DNA from: Rhizobium sp. Q54
Lineage (GTDB): Bacteria > Pseudomonadota > Alphaproteobacteria > SMXS01
Direction of reading: 5' to 3'
Assembly (NCBI GenBank): GCA_945872035.1
Contig: CAMBYA010000013.1
Span: 1-16,953 of the forward strand
Length of the DNA stretch: 16,953 nt
Shown here: in pieces, positions 1-8,412 of the stretch
Numbering within the stretch: position 1 is the first letter of the stretch
How the letters are laid out: the number at the start of each line of letters is the position of its first letter
Notes under the pieces: generated by a model
Told to the model about the DNA's origin: nothing
Database searches by the model: none
Seen by the model: only the letters and a program-made list of their open reading frames with translations
Translations under genes and position numbers: made by a program

Positions 1-150
1 CGGAACGTTCCAGCAGCGCCTGAAGTCGCTCCCCCGACATGAAGCGGTGGCGGGCCAAGAAACAGCAACGAGGAGGTGCGCGATGGGCGTTTACCGGGCA
101 GAATATCGCTCAACCATGGGCGGATTGGCCGTCCATCTAGGGGATCCCGG

Positions 151-178
151 TTGAACTCTCACCTCCCTCTTGTATGCT
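151..178 (+). promoter_or_regulatory. Putative sigma70-type promoter for the livK-like operon
   Basis: A TTGAAC box (151-156) and a TATGCT box (173-178) are separated by 16 bases. Each matches the sigma70 consensus at four of six positions. Transcription would start near 185, giving a leader of about 35 nt before the ATG at 220. The next four genes are packed behind the first, so this could drive the whole run to kup. This is pattern matching only; alphaproteobacterial promoters often diverge from the E. coli consensus. Confidence 0.42.
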
Positions 179-219
179 CTGCGCAATATTCCGCCCACCC
201 TCACCAGGCAGGTCGCTTC

Positions 220-1323
220 ATGAACCGTTTCCAGTCCGCACTCCTCGCTGCCGCGGCGGCAGGCTTCCTGTTTTCCGGCGCCGCCAGGGCCGATATCGCC
301 ATCGGAGTGGCGGGTCCCATGACCGGGGCCGAGGCCTCCATCGGTGAACAGATGCGCAAGGGCGCGGAAAAGGCCGTGGCCGATCTCAACGCCAAGGGCG
401 GTGTGCTGGGCCAGAAGATCAAGCTGATCGAGGGTGACGACGTATGCGACCCCAAGCAGGCGGTCAGCGTGGCCAACAATTTCGCCGATGACGGCGTGGT
501 GTTCGTGGCCGGCCACTACTGCTCCAGCGCCTCGATCCCGGCATCGGATGTCTACGCCGATTCCGGCATCGTCCAGATCACCCCGGCCTCGACCAATCCC
601 AGCTTCACCGAGCGCGGCCTGAAGAACGTGTTCCGCGTCTGCGGCCGCGATGACGCCCAGGGCCCGACCGCCGCCGGCTACGTGGCGAAGCATTTCCCCG
701 GCAAGCGGGTCGCCGTGGTCAACGACAAGTCGACCTACGGCAAGGGGCTTGCCGACCAGTTCGAGGCGTCGGCGAAGAAGCAGGGCGTCGCCATCGTCAT
801 GAACGAGGCGATCACCGCCGGCGAGAAGGACTACAACGCTCTCGTCACCAAGTTGAAGCAGGCCAGGGCCGACTACGTGTTCTTCGGCGGCTACAAGACC
901 GAGGCGGGCCTGATCGTGCGCCAGATGCGCGGCGCCGGCCTGACCACCGTGCTGATCGGCGGCGACGCCCTCGTTACCGAGGAATTCTGGTCGATCACCG
1001 GCCCCGCCGGCGCCGGCACGCTGATGACCTTCGGCCCCGATCCGCGCCTCGACCCGGCCAACGCCGCGCTGGTCAAGGCGTTCCGCGACGCCAAGTACGA
1101 GCCCGAGGCCTATACGCTCTACACCTATGCCTCGATCCAGGTCTGGGCGCAGGCGGCGGCCGCCGCCAAGTCGACCGACTACAGGAAGGTCTCGGACGCC
1201 CTGCGCAAGAGCCAGTTCAAGACCGTGCTGGGCACCATCGACTTCGACGACAAGGGTGACAATTCGGCGCCTGGCTACGTGTTCTATGTCTGGAAGGACG
1301 GCAAGTACGTCTACGCCAAATAG
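220..1323 (+). CDS. Branched-chain amino acid ABC transporter substrate-binding protein (LivJ/LivK type)
   Basis: This is a periplasmic binding protein (type 1 fold, Leu/Ile/Val-binding family) that should capture amino acids for an ABC importer. The ATG at 220 starts a 367-residue protein, close to E. coli LivJ/LivK. It gives a clear signal peptide: Asn-Arg near the N-terminus, an Ala/Leu-rich core, and an ARA cleavage site after residue 24. An AGGCAGG stretch lies 5' of this ATG. The frame stays open further upstream to about 76, but that would bury the signal peptide. C76 and C101 are 25 residues apart, the spacing of the LivJ disulfide. The segments CDPKQAV, GHYCSSAS, TPASTNP, GPTAA and ITAGEKD closely match E. 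coli LivK from memory. No permease or ATPase gene is in the window, so its membrane partners must be elsewhere. It heads a run with yqaA-like, cstA, ybdD and kup. Substrate specificity is inferred from the family. Confidence 0.93.
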   Translation: MNRFQSALLAAAAAGFLFSGAARADIAIGVAGPMTGAEASIGEQMRKGAEKAVADLNAKGGVLGQKIKLIEGDDVCDPKQAVSVANNFADDGVVFVAGHYCSSASIPASDVYADSGIVQITPASTNPSFTERGLKNVFRVCGRDDAQGPTAAGYVAKHFPGKRVAVVNDKSTYGKGLADQFEASAKKQGVAIVMNEAITAGEKDYNALVTKLKQARADYVFFGGYKTEAGLIVRQMRGAGLTTVLIGGDALVTEEFWSITGPAGAGTLMTFGPDPRLDPANAALVKAFRDAKYEPEAYTLYTYASIQVWAQAAAAAKSTDYRKVSDALRKSQFKTVLGTIDFDDKGDNSAPGYVFYVWKDGKYVYAK

Positions 1324-1332
1324 GCGCCGTCG

Positions 1333-1956
1333 ATGCAGAATCCTGAAGAGTTGGACGATGCTGACCGACGCAGGCCACTGAGGCGCCTGTACGCGTGGAC
1401 CATCCGGAACGCGCAGGGCCGGCATGCCTGGCTCAGCCTTGGAGGCGTCTCCTTCGCCGAAAGCTCGTTCTTTCCGATCCCGCCCGACGTCATGCTTATC
1501 CCCATGGCGCTGGCCGACCGGAAGCGCGCGCTCCTGCTCGCGGCATGGTGCACCCTGGCGTCGGTTCTCGGCGGGGCGTTTGGCTACATGATCGGCGCCT
1601 TCCTGTTCGAGTCCGTCGGTTCGTGGCTCATCAATCTCTATGGCTATCAGGACAAGGTCGGCGAATTCCGCGCCCTCTATGCCGAGTGGGGCATTTGGAT
1701 CGTTCTCATCGCAGCGGTGACGCCGATCCCCTACAAGCTGATCACCATCGCGTCGGGGTTCGCCCTCTACAGCTTCCCATTGTTCATGCTCTGTTCGCTC
1801 ATCGGCCGCGGAGCCCGGTTTTTCGCGGTCGCGGGGCTTATCTACTTCTTCGGTGACCCGATCAGGACTTTCATCGAAAAGCACCTGGAATGGCTGAGCA
1901 TTGGACTTTTCGTTCTGATCGTCCTGGGCTTCGGCATCATCCGATACGTCGCGTGA
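1333..1956 (+). CDS. YqaA/DedA-family inner-membrane protein
   Basis: This 207-residue membrane protein belongs to the DedA/SNARE-associated (VTT) superfamily, YqaA branch. It begins with a charged cytoplasmic stretch (residues 1-30). The family signature ESSFFPIPPDVML (43-55) follows, then hydrophobic segments near 66-92, 118-145 and 148-175 and a C-terminal membrane span near 186-203. TPIPYKL (130-136) and GRGARFF (158-164) match the conserved re-entrant-loop and arginine motifs. DedA proteins are linked to membrane lipid translocation, proton-motive-force homeostasis and drug tolerance; the YqaA branch has no firmly assigned substrate. It starts 9 nt after the binding-protein gene and ends 4 nt before cstA, which points to co-transcription. 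There is no strong Shine-Dalgarno sequence, so translation may be coupled to the upstream gene. Confidence 0.88.
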   Translation: MQNPEELDDADRRRPLRRLYAWTIRNAQGRHAWLSLGGVSFAESSFFPIPPDVMLIPMALADRKRALLLAAWCTLASVLGGAFGYMIGAFLFESVGSWLINLYGYQDKVGEFRALYAEWGIWIVLIAAVTPIPYKLITIASGFALYSFPLFMLCSLIGRGARFFAVAGLIYFFGDPIRTFIEKHLEWLSIGLFVLIVLGFGIIRYVA

Positions 1957-1960
1957 CCCC

Positions 1961-4012
1961 ATGAAAGCCGCCGCCGACAAGCTGGTCTGGGTCCTCGTCG
2001 CGCTGCTGGGCGCGGGCGCGCTGGGCATCGTGGCGCTCAGCCGCGGCGAGCACGTCAACGCCATGTGGCTGGTGATCGCCGCCGCCTGCGTCTACCTGAT
2101 CGCCTACCGCTTCTACGGCCTTTTCATCGCCGCCAGGGTGCTGCGTCTCGATCGCAACCGGCACACGCCGGCGGTGCTGCACAACGACGCGCTCGACTAC
2201 GTGCCGGTCAACAAATACGTGCTGTTCGGCCACCACTTCGCGGCTATCGCCGGCGCCGGACCGCTGGTCGGGCCGGTGCTCGCGGCGCAGATGGGCTATT
2301 TGCCCGGCATGCTGTGGATCCTGGCCGGCGTGGTGTTCGCCGGCGCGGTGCAGGACTTCGTCGTGCTGTTCCTGTCGGTGCGCCGCGACGGCAGGTCGCT
2401 GGGCGACATGATCAAGTCCGAGGTGGGCACCATTCCCGGCATCATCGCCATGTTCGGCGTGCTGATGATCCTGATCATCCTGCTCGCCGTGCTGGCGCTG
2501 GTCGTGGTCAAGGCGCTGGCGATCAGTCCGTGGGGCACCTTCACCGTCGTCGCTACCATTCCCATCGCCGTGCTGATGGGCATCTACGGCCGCTACATCC
2601 GCCCCGGGCGGATCGGCGAGATGTCGCTGATCGGCTTCGTGCTGCTGATGGCGTCCATCGTCTATGGCCAGCACGTCGCCGAAAGCCCGCTTCTGGCGCC
2701 GCTGTTCACCTGGTCGGGCGAGACCCTGGCGCTGGCGCTGATGGGATACGGCTTCGTCGCCTCGGTGCTGCCGGTTTGGCTGCTGCTGGCGCCCCGCGAC
2801 TACCTGTCGACCTTCCTCAAGATCGGCACCATCCTGGCGCTCGCCGTCGGCATCTGCTTCGTGATGCCGGACCTGAAGATGCCGGCGGTCAGCCGCTTCG
2901 TCGACGGCACCGGGCCGGTATTCTCGGGCGGCCTGTTCCCGTTCCTGTTCATCACCATCGCCTGCGGCGCGGTGTCCGGCTTCCACGCGCTGGTCGCTTC
3001 GGGCACCACGCCGAAGATGCTCGAGAACGAAACCCAGGCCCGGTTCATCGGCTACGGCGCCATGCTGGCCGAATCCTTCGTCGCGGTGATGGCGCTAATC
3101 GCCGCCTGCGTGCTCGATCCCGGCATCTATTTCGCCATGAACAGCCCGGCGGCGCTGATCGGCACCACGCCCGAGGCGGTCGCGGCGACCATTTCGGGCT
3201 GGGGCTTCCTGGTCACGCCCGAGACACTCACCCAGATGGCCCAGGATATCGGCGAAAGCACAATCCTGTCGCGGGCGGGCGGCGCCCCGACGCTGGCCGT
3301 CGGCATGGCGCACATCCTGTCGGCGGCGATCGGCGGCAAGGCGCTGATGGCGTTCTGGTACCACTTCGCCATCCTGTTCGAGGCGCTGTTCATCCTGACC
3401 ACCATCGACGCCGGCACCCGCGTCTGCCGCTTCCTGCTGCAGGACATGATGGGCACGGCGGTCCCGGCGCTGAAGGACACCAAGTCGTGGACCGGCAATC
3501 TGCTCGCCACCGGCATCGCCGTCGCCGCCTGGGGCTATTTCCTCTACCAGGGCGTGGTCGACCCGCTGGGCGGCATCAACACGCTTTGGCCGCTGTTCGG
3601 CATCGCCAACCAGATGCTGGCGGCCATCGCGCTGATCCTGTGTACCGTCGTTCTGGTGAAGATGAAGCGCGAGCGTTACGCCTGGGTCACCGCCGCGCCG
3701 TGCCTGTGGTTGCTGATCTGCACCCTGACCGCGGGCTGGCAGAAAATGTTCCACGACAACCCGGCCATCGGCTTCCTCGCCCACGCGCGCAAGTTCTCGG
3801 ATGCGCTCGCGGCAGGCGAAATCCTCGCACCAGCCAAGTCGCTGGAGCAGATGAACCGGATCGTCTTCAATGATATGGTCAATGCGAGCCTGTGCGGCCT
3901 GTTCATGGCGGTCGTGCTGGCCATGGTGATCGCGGGGGCGGTCACCATCCGCCGGGCACTGGCGGACCCGAAGCCGAGCGCGCGCGAAAGCCTGGAGGGG
4001 ACCTATGCGTGA
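1961..4012 (+). CDS. cstA: Carbon starvation protein CstA (pyruvate/peptide transporter family)
   Basis: This is a 683-residue polytopic inner-membrane transporter; E. coli CstA has about 700. CstA and its paralogue BtsT import pyruvate in E. coli, and CstA has also been linked to peptide uptake during carbon starvation. The family hallmark runs from ALDYVPVNKYVLFGHHF (77-93) through AGAGPLVGPVLAAQMGYLPG (97-116), followed by VQDF and SVRRDGRSLGDMI. About 16-18 hydrophobic spans fill the protein, and the C-terminal part matches the CstA C-terminal domain. The ATG follows the yqaA-like stop by 4 nt, and the 3' end overlaps ybdD by 8 nt, a typical translational-coupling arrangement. Pairing with ybdD supports a real CstA transporter rather than a distant relative. 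The substrate here is inferred. I see no CRP-type site in the 4-nt gap, so control probably comes from the start of the run. Confidence 0.96.
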   Translation: MKAAADKLVWVLVALLGAGALGIVALSRGEHVNAMWLVIAAACVYLIAYRFYGLFIAARVLRLDRNRHTPAVLHNDALDYVPVNKYVLFGHHFAAIAGAGPLVGPVLAAQMGYLPGMLWILAGVVFAGAVQDFVVLFLSVRRDGRSLGDMIKSEVGTIPGIIAMFGVLMILIILLAVLALVVVKALAISPWGTFTVVATIPIAVLMGIYGRYIRPGRIGEMSLIGFVLLMASIVYGQHVAESPLLAPLFTWSGETLALALMGYGFVASVLPVWLLLAPRDYLSTFLKIGTILALAVGICFVMPDLKMPAVSRFVDGTGPVFSGGLFPFLFITIACGAVSGFHALVASGTTPKMLENETQARFIGYGAMLAESFVAVMALIAACVLDPGIYFAMNSPAALIGTTPEAVAATISGWGFLVTPETLTQMAQDIGESTILSRAGGAPTLAVGMAHILSAAIGGKALMAFWYHFAILFEALFILTTIDAGTRVCRFLLQDMMGTAVPALKDTKSWTGNLLATGIAVAAWGYFLYQGVVDPLGGINTLWPLFGIANQMLAAIALILCTVVLVKMKRERYAWVTAAPCLWLLICTLTAGWQKMFHDNPAIGFLAHARKFSDALAAGEILAPAKSLEQMNRIVFNDMVNASLCGLFMAVVLAMVIAGAVTIRRALADPKPSARESLEGTYA

Positions 4013-4202
4013 TTATCGGAGTTACAGCAGCTTCCTGGCGCGCGCGGCGCGGCTGATGGTCGGCCTGCCGGACTACGATCTCTATGTCCTGCACCGCAGG
4101 ATTCATCATCCCAACGAGCCGTTCATGACCCGCGAGGAATTCTTCCGAGAGCGGCAGGAAAGCCGTTATGGTGGCCACGGAAAAATGAACCGCTGCTGCT
4201 GA
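4005..4202 (+). CDS. ybdD: YbdD/YjiX-family small protein, CstA partner
   Basis: This is a 65-residue protein, the same length as E. coli YbdD. It matches the family strongly: ARLMVGLPDYDLYVLH near residues 15-30, HPNEPFMTREEFFRERQ near 35-51, then RYGG and a terminal Cys-Cys pair. YbdD-type proteins are encoded next to cstA or btsT and are needed for pyruvate uptake by CstA in E. coli; how they work is not settled. The start codon lies inside the end of cstA (8-nt overlap), so synthesis is probably coupled. The C-terminal CC is conserved in the family. Confidence 0.95.
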   Translation: MRDYRSYSSFLARAARLMVGLPDYDLYVLHRRIHHPNEPFMTREEFFRERQESRYGGHGKMNRCC

Positions 4203-4248
4203 CAGGCAGCAAGCTCGCGCCAACAGCGAACTCACAGGATATCCCCGG

Positions 4249-6120
4249 GTGACGACAGCATCCCAGAAGCCACCGCTCGTGCGGCTGATGCTCGGCGCGA
4301 TCGGCGTCGTGTTCGGCGACATCGGCACCAGCCCGCTCTACACCATGAAGGAAAGCTTCGCCGGGCCGCACCCGCTGGCCCTCGACGCCCTGCATGTCTA
4401 CGGGGTGGTATCGCTGATCTTCTGGTCGGTGATGCTGATCGTGTCGTTCAAATACGTCACGCTGATGATGCGGGCCGACAACAAGGGCGAGGGCGGCAGC
4501 CTGGCGCTGCTGACCCTGGTGAGCAATCTGGTACAGGGAACGCGCTTTGTGCCCATCGTGGCGCTGCTGGGTATCTTTGCCGCGGCGCTGTTCTACGGCG
4601 ACAGCATGATCACGCCTGCCATCTCGGTGTTGAGCGCGGTCGAGGGTCTCGAAGTGGTCGCTCCCGGGCTGGACGATTACATCGTGCCGATCACCGTCGT
4701 CATTCTGATCGGGCTGTTCCTGGTCCAGAAGCATGGCACCGCGGCCATGGGCCGGCTGTTCGGGCCAGTCACGCTGGTCTGGTTCCTCACCCTCGCCGCG
4801 CTGGGCATCGCCAGCATCGTCGAGCATCCCGAGATTCTCTGGGCGCTCAATCCCATGTACGCGGTGAAGTTCTTTCTGACCGACCAGTGGCTGGCGTTCC
4901 TCGCCCTCGGCTCGGTCGTGCTGGCGCTGACCGGCGCCGAGGCGCTATACGCCGACATGGGCCACTTCGGACGTCCGCCGATCCGGCGCGCCTGGTTCTT
5001 CGTGGTCCTGCCGGCGCTCATGCTCAACTATTTCGGCCAGGGCGCGCTGCTGATCAGCGAGCCCTCGGCCATCGACAATCCGTTCTACCGGCTGGCGCCC
5101 GACTGGGCGCTGTGGCCAGTGCTGGGACTGGCGACGCTGGCGACCATCATCGCGTCGCAGGCGGTGATCTCGGGTGCGTTCTCGGTGACCCGGCAGGCGG
5201 TGCAGCTCGGCTACCTGCCCCGGCTCAAGGTGCTGCACACGTCCGAGGCCGAGATCGGCCAGATCTACGTGCCGTTCGTCAACTGGGCGCTGCTGGTCGC
5301 GGTGATCCTGCTGGTGCTGGGCTTCGGCTCGTCCACCAACCTGGCCGCCGCCTATGGCGTTGCCGTCACTGGCACCATGTTCATCGACACCCTGCTGCTG
5401 TCGTTCGTCGTGCTGCTGGCCTGGAAGATCCCGCGCTGGCAGGGCATCGCCATACTGGTCGTGTTCCTGATCGTAGACATATCGTTCCTCGGCGCCAACC
5501 TGACCAAGATTCCCGACGGCGGATGGTTCCCGCTGTTCGCCGGCCTTGGCCTGTTCGTGCTGCTGACCACCTGGAAGCGCGGCCGCCAACTGGTGCGCGA
5601 CGGCCAGGCCCGCGACGCCATCCCGGTGGAGACCTTCCTGTCGTCGCTGTCGCCCAAGATCACCCGGGTGCAGGGGGCCGCAGTGTATATGTCGGGCAAT
5701 TCCCAGGGCGTGCCGCACGCGCTGCTGCACAATCTGAAGCACAACAAGGTGCTGCATGAGTTGAATGTGTTCATGACCATGCAGATCGAGGAAGTGCCGC
5801 GGCTCGACAACGAGGAAGCGCTGGAGGTGACAGAACTGAGCGAGGGCTTCTACCGCGTCGTCTATCACTACGGCTTCCTGCAGGATCCGGACGTGCCACG
5901 CGCTCTGCGGCTCGCCGGCAACCGCGGGCTGAAGTGCAACATGATGCAGACGTCGTTCTTCCTGGGACGCGAGACCATCATCCCCAGCGTGCGGCCGGGC
6001 ATGGCGATCTGGCGGGAATCCCTGTTCGCCTGGATGACCCGCAACGCGACGAGCGCCATGGACTTCTTCGAGATCCCCGCCAACCGGGTGGTCGAGCTGG
6101 GGTCGCAGATCGAGATCTGA
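4249..6120 (+). CDS. kup: Kup-family low-affinity potassium uptake protein
   Basis: This is a 623-residue K+/H+ symporter of the Kup/HAK/KT family; E. coli Kup has 622. The signature GDIGTSPLYT is at residues 23-32, NKGEGG at 78-83, and GDSMITPAISVLSAVEG begins at 117. About twelve hydrophobic spans run to about residue 450. The remaining 170 residues are the soluble cytoplasmic domain seen in bacterial Kup, containing a VYMSGNSQGVP-type segment. Translation starts at a GTG, with ACAGGAT about 8-13 nt upstream. It sits 46 nt after ybdD on the same strand and is probably read through from cstA. Kup imports K+ in exchange for the proton gradient and matters most at low pH or under osmotic stress. 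The gene ends 15 nt from the convergent nlpE-like gene; a short GCGTCGACGC palindrome (6124-6133) is there, but no recognisable terminator. Confidence 0.97.
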   Translation: MTTASQKPPLVRLMLGAIGVVFGDIGTSPLYTMKESFAGPHPLALDALHVYGVVSLIFWSVMLIVSFKYVTLMMRADNKGEGGSLALLTLVSNLVQGTRFVPIVALLGIFAAALFYGDSMITPAISVLSAVEGLEVVAPGLDDYIVPITVVILIGLFLVQKHGTAAMGRLFGPVTLVWFLTLAALGIASIVEHPEILWALNPMYAVKFFLTDQWLAFLALGSVVLALTGAEALYADMGHFGRPPIRRAWFFVVLPALMLNYFGQGALLISEPSAIDNPFYRLAPDWALWPVLGLATLATIIASQAVISGAFSVTRQAVQLGYLPRLKVLHTSEAEIGQIYVPFVNWALLVAVILLVLGFGSSTNLAAAYGVAVTGTMFIDTLLLSFVVLLAWKIPRWQGIAILVVFLIVDISFLGANLTKIPDGGWFPLFAGLGLFVLLTTWKRGRQLVRDGQARDAIPVETFLSSLSPKITRVQGAAVYMSGNSQGVPHALLHNLKHNKVLHELNVFMTMQIEEVPRLDNEEALEVTELSEGFYRVVYHYGFLQDPDVPRALRLAGNRGLKCNMMQTSFFLGRETIIPSVRPGMAIWRESLFAWMTRNATSAMDFFEIPANRVVELGSQIEI

Positions 6121-6135
6121 CGGGCGTCGACGCGA

Positions 6136-6807
6136 TCAGAAGTTCGGGGCGGTCTCCTCCTTCGGCGGCGGCCGGCGCTGCGGGCGCGGCTTGGCCGGAT
6201 CGAAGCAGCGGTGCTCGCGCAGCACGCCGAATTCCTCGCATTCCCGGCCGTCGGCCAGCCGGCAGACGCCCTGGTTGCCGGCCGTCGTGCCGGTGTTGAT
6301 CACGCTCCTGCCGCCGATCTTGACGCAATTGAGCGCGGCGGGGTTGGGCATGCCGTAGAACGGGTCGGGTGGACTGGTCAGGGTGGCGATGCCGTCGGTC
6401 CGTTCGGCCAGGTCGGGTCCGAGCTGCCGGATCACGTAGTCGTTCACCTTGAGGAAGGCGCGGCGCTGAAACTCCAGGCTGTCCGGGTTGAGCTGGTAGA
6501 CCGTGTCGTTCGGGTCGGCGGCGCTGCCGCGCAGCGTGGTCCAGCTACCCTCGGCCACCACAGGGTCGGGCGACTTGCCCACGAAGGTCTCGATCAGCAC
6601 GTAGCTGCCTTCGGCGGTTCCCTCGTCCTTCTGGATCAGTGTAAGCGAGGTCTCCACGCCCTGGCAGTCGGCGCAGGGCAGGGTGCCCTTGAACTCGCCC
6701 AGCAGCACCGGAACGTCGGGCCGGCCCTGCGGCTGGGCGCCGGCGGTGGACGCCAGCAGCAGGGTGGCGGCGACCACCAGTCCCGTGCATGACAGAATTC
6801 CCCTCAT
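6136..6807 (-). CDS. Exported NlpE-like / DUF333 two-domain protein
   Basis: This is a 223-residue exported protein. The N-terminus (residues 1-24, hydrophobic core ending AGA before Q25) is a Sec signal peptide. No lipobox cysteine sits at the cleavage site, unlike the lipoprotein NlpE; C7 is too early. Residues about 35-130 match the NlpE N-terminal domain: GEFKGTLPCADCQG (37-50), with the C45-x-x-C48 pair, then alternating strands such as TSLTLIQ and GSYVLIE. Residues about 155-201 match DUF333 (putative hemolysin-like): NPAALNCVKIGG, GVCRLADGRECEEFGVL and a closing cysteine, with Cys at 161, 182, 190 and 201. The tail is rich in Pro, Arg and Lys. NlpE in E. coli senses surface contact and envelope stress through Cpx. 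Whether this protein signals or only binds something is unknown. It is divergent from the AmpG-like gene and convergent with kup. Confidence 0.8.
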   Translation of the reverse strand: MRGILSCTGLVVAATLLLASTAGAQPQGRPDVPVLLGEFKGTLPCADCQGVETSLTLIQKDEGTAEGSYVLIETFVGKSPDPVVAEGSWTTLRGSAADPNDTVYQLNPDSLEFQRRAFLKVNDYVIRQLGPDLAERTDGIATLTSPPDPFYGMPNPAALNCVKIGGRSVINTGTTAGNQGVCRLADGRECEEFGVLREHRCFDPAKPRPQRRPPPKEETAPNF

Positions 6808-6864
6808 CGGCCTCTCCTTGTTGCAGCCTCAACGCTACGCCAATCCGCGAAAGGCCGCCAGCAG

Positions 6865-8298
6865 GTGACGCAGGATTCCCCTTTGTTCCCGGATGATCTA
6901 GAGTTCCGACCAATGACGGAACCTGCCGCCTATGTCCTGCCCCGACCCTGGATCGACCGGATGCCCGGATCGGCGGTGTTCTTCGAGCACAGGGTGTTCC
7001 TGTTCTTCTTCCTGGGCTTCGCCTCGGGCCTGCCGTTCGTGTTGCCGTTCGGCACGCTGACCTACTGGCTGACGGCGGCCGGAACACACAAGGGCGAGAT
7101 CGGCCTGTTCACGCTCGTCACCCTGCCGTTCGCGTTCAAATTCGTCTGGGCGCCGATCATCGACCGGCTGCCGTTCCCGGCGCTGACCCGCATGCTGGGG
7201 CGGCGGCGCGGCTGGCTGCTCGCCATCCAGCTTTGCCTGATCGCTGCCATCCTGCTGATGGCGGCGTCCAACCCGGGTCCCGGCCACCTGATGCTGACCG
7301 CCGTCGCCGCGGTGCTGGTGGCGTTCTTCTCGGCCAGCCAGGACATCGTCATCGACGGCCTGCGGATCGAGCTGCTCGACGAGCGTCAGCAAGGCGCAGG
7401 CGTTGCCGCCTACACCACCGGCTATCGCATCGCCATGCTGATCACCGCCAGCGGTATTCTGATCGTCGCCGGACTGGTGGGCTGGGAGATCGCCTACGCC
7501 GGCGTCGCGGTGCTGATGCTGGTGGGCGTCGGCGCCACCCTCGCCACGCCCGAGCCGGCGGTCAACACGGCGGATCTCGAGCGCGAGGAGCGGGAGGCCG
7601 AGGATTTCCTCGAGCGACGGGGCGGCCTGCCGCCGGCGCTGGCGGGTCTCGCCGCCTGGTTCTACACCGCCGTGGCCTCGCCGTTCCTCGAGTTCTTCCG
7701 GCGCTTCGGCGTGTTCTCCCTCGTCATCCTGGCGCTGGTTCTGTTCTACAAGCTGGGCGACACGCTGGCGGCCATGATGACCGGGCCGTTCTACCTGGAG
7801 CTCGGCTTCTCGCTGGAGCAGGTCGGGCTGATCAGCAAGCCCGTCGGGCTCGTCGCCACCATCGTGGGCGCAGTACTCGGCGGCATCATGGTCAACAGGC
7901 TGGGCGTGATGAAAAGCCTGTGGATCGGCGGCATCGCCCAGCTGTTCTCCAACTTCACCTACGTGCTGCTGGCCTGGGCGGGCAACGACCCCTGGGCGTT
8001 GGGCGGGGTGATCGCGGTCGAGAACTTCGCCAGCGGCATGGGCATCACGGCCTTCATCGCCTACATGTCCGGACTGTGCAACGTGGCCTACACGGTGACC
8101 CAGTACGCGCTGCTCACCTCGCTGATGAACGTGGGCCGCACCCTGCTGTCGGCGCCGTCCGGTTTCCTCGCCGAAGAGGTCAGCTGGCCGGTGTTTTTCA
8201 GCATTACGGCGGCGGCCGCGCTCCCCGGACTCCTGCTGCTTTGGTGGGTGACACGGCGGTTCGGAACGGTTACCAAACCGCCACCGGCGCTTAATTGA
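6865..8298 (+). CDS. AmpG-family muropeptide permease (MFS)
   Basis: This is a major facilitator superfamily inner-membrane transporter of the AmpG type, up to 477 residues (E. coli AmpG about 490). AmpG imports anhydro-muropeptides released from the cell wall for recycling, and in some bacteria this feeds AmpC beta-lactamase induction. Family segments are FLGFASGLPF (49-58), WAPIIDR (95-101), LGRRRGWL (111-118), SASQDIVIDGLRIE (156-169) and GYRI (186-189). About 12-14 hydrophobic spans follow the MFS pattern, with a charged central loop near 235-255. The start is uncertain: the GTG at 6865 has AAAGG upstream, while the ATG at 6913 would give 461 residues and still keep all membrane spans. 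It is 57 nt from the divergent NlpE-like gene, so the two may share a control region. No ampC, ampR, nagZ or ampD is in the window. Confidence 0.87.
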   Translation: MTQDSPLFPDDLEFRPMTEPAAYVLPRPWIDRMPGSAVFFEHRVFLFFFLGFASGLPFVLPFGTLTYWLTAAGTHKGEIGLFTLVTLPFAFKFVWAPIIDRLPFPALTRMLGRRRGWLLAIQLCLIAAILLMAASNPGPGHLMLTAVAAVLVAFFSASQDIVIDGLRIELLDERQQGAGVAAYTTGYRIAMLITASGILIVAGLVGWEIAYAGVAVLMLVGVGATLATPEPAVNTADLEREEREAEDFLERRGGLPPALAGLAAWFYTAVASPFLEFFRRFGVFSLVILALVLFYKLGDTLAAMMTGPFYLELGFSLEQVGLISKPVGLVATIVGAVLGGIMVNRLGVMKSLWIGGIAQLFSNFTYVLLAWAGNDPWALGGVIAVENFASGMGITAFIAYMSGLCNVAYTVTQYALLTSLMNVGRTLLSAPSGFLAEEVSWPVFFSITAAAALPGLLLLWWVTRRFGTVTKPPPALN

Positions 8299-8412
8299 AA
8301 GTTCATGCCGGGCTCCGAGGGTTTGTGATATGGTCGCCGGACACTCTGGGGAAGCCACAACAACAAAGGTGTTGTCATCGCTGTTCTAGCCACCAGACCG
8401 GCTCAACTTGAA

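Noticed and set aside
91..2064. Long open frame of 657 codons on the minus strand opposite the binding-protein and yqaA-like genes
   Set aside because: It is the antisense shadow of high-GC coding DNA: composition is rich in Arg, Gly, Asp, Val and His with no domain, and both plus-strand genes have clear homology.
6124..6133. GCGTCGACGC palindrome between kup and the nlpE-like gene as a bidirectional terminator
   Set aside because: It is a 10-bp palindrome with no loop and no T-run on either side, so it cannot form a normal terminator hairpin.
8295..8332. Possible promoter before olsB (TTGAAA and GATATG)
   Set aside because: The spacing is about 26 bases, too long, and no better-placed partner box is present.
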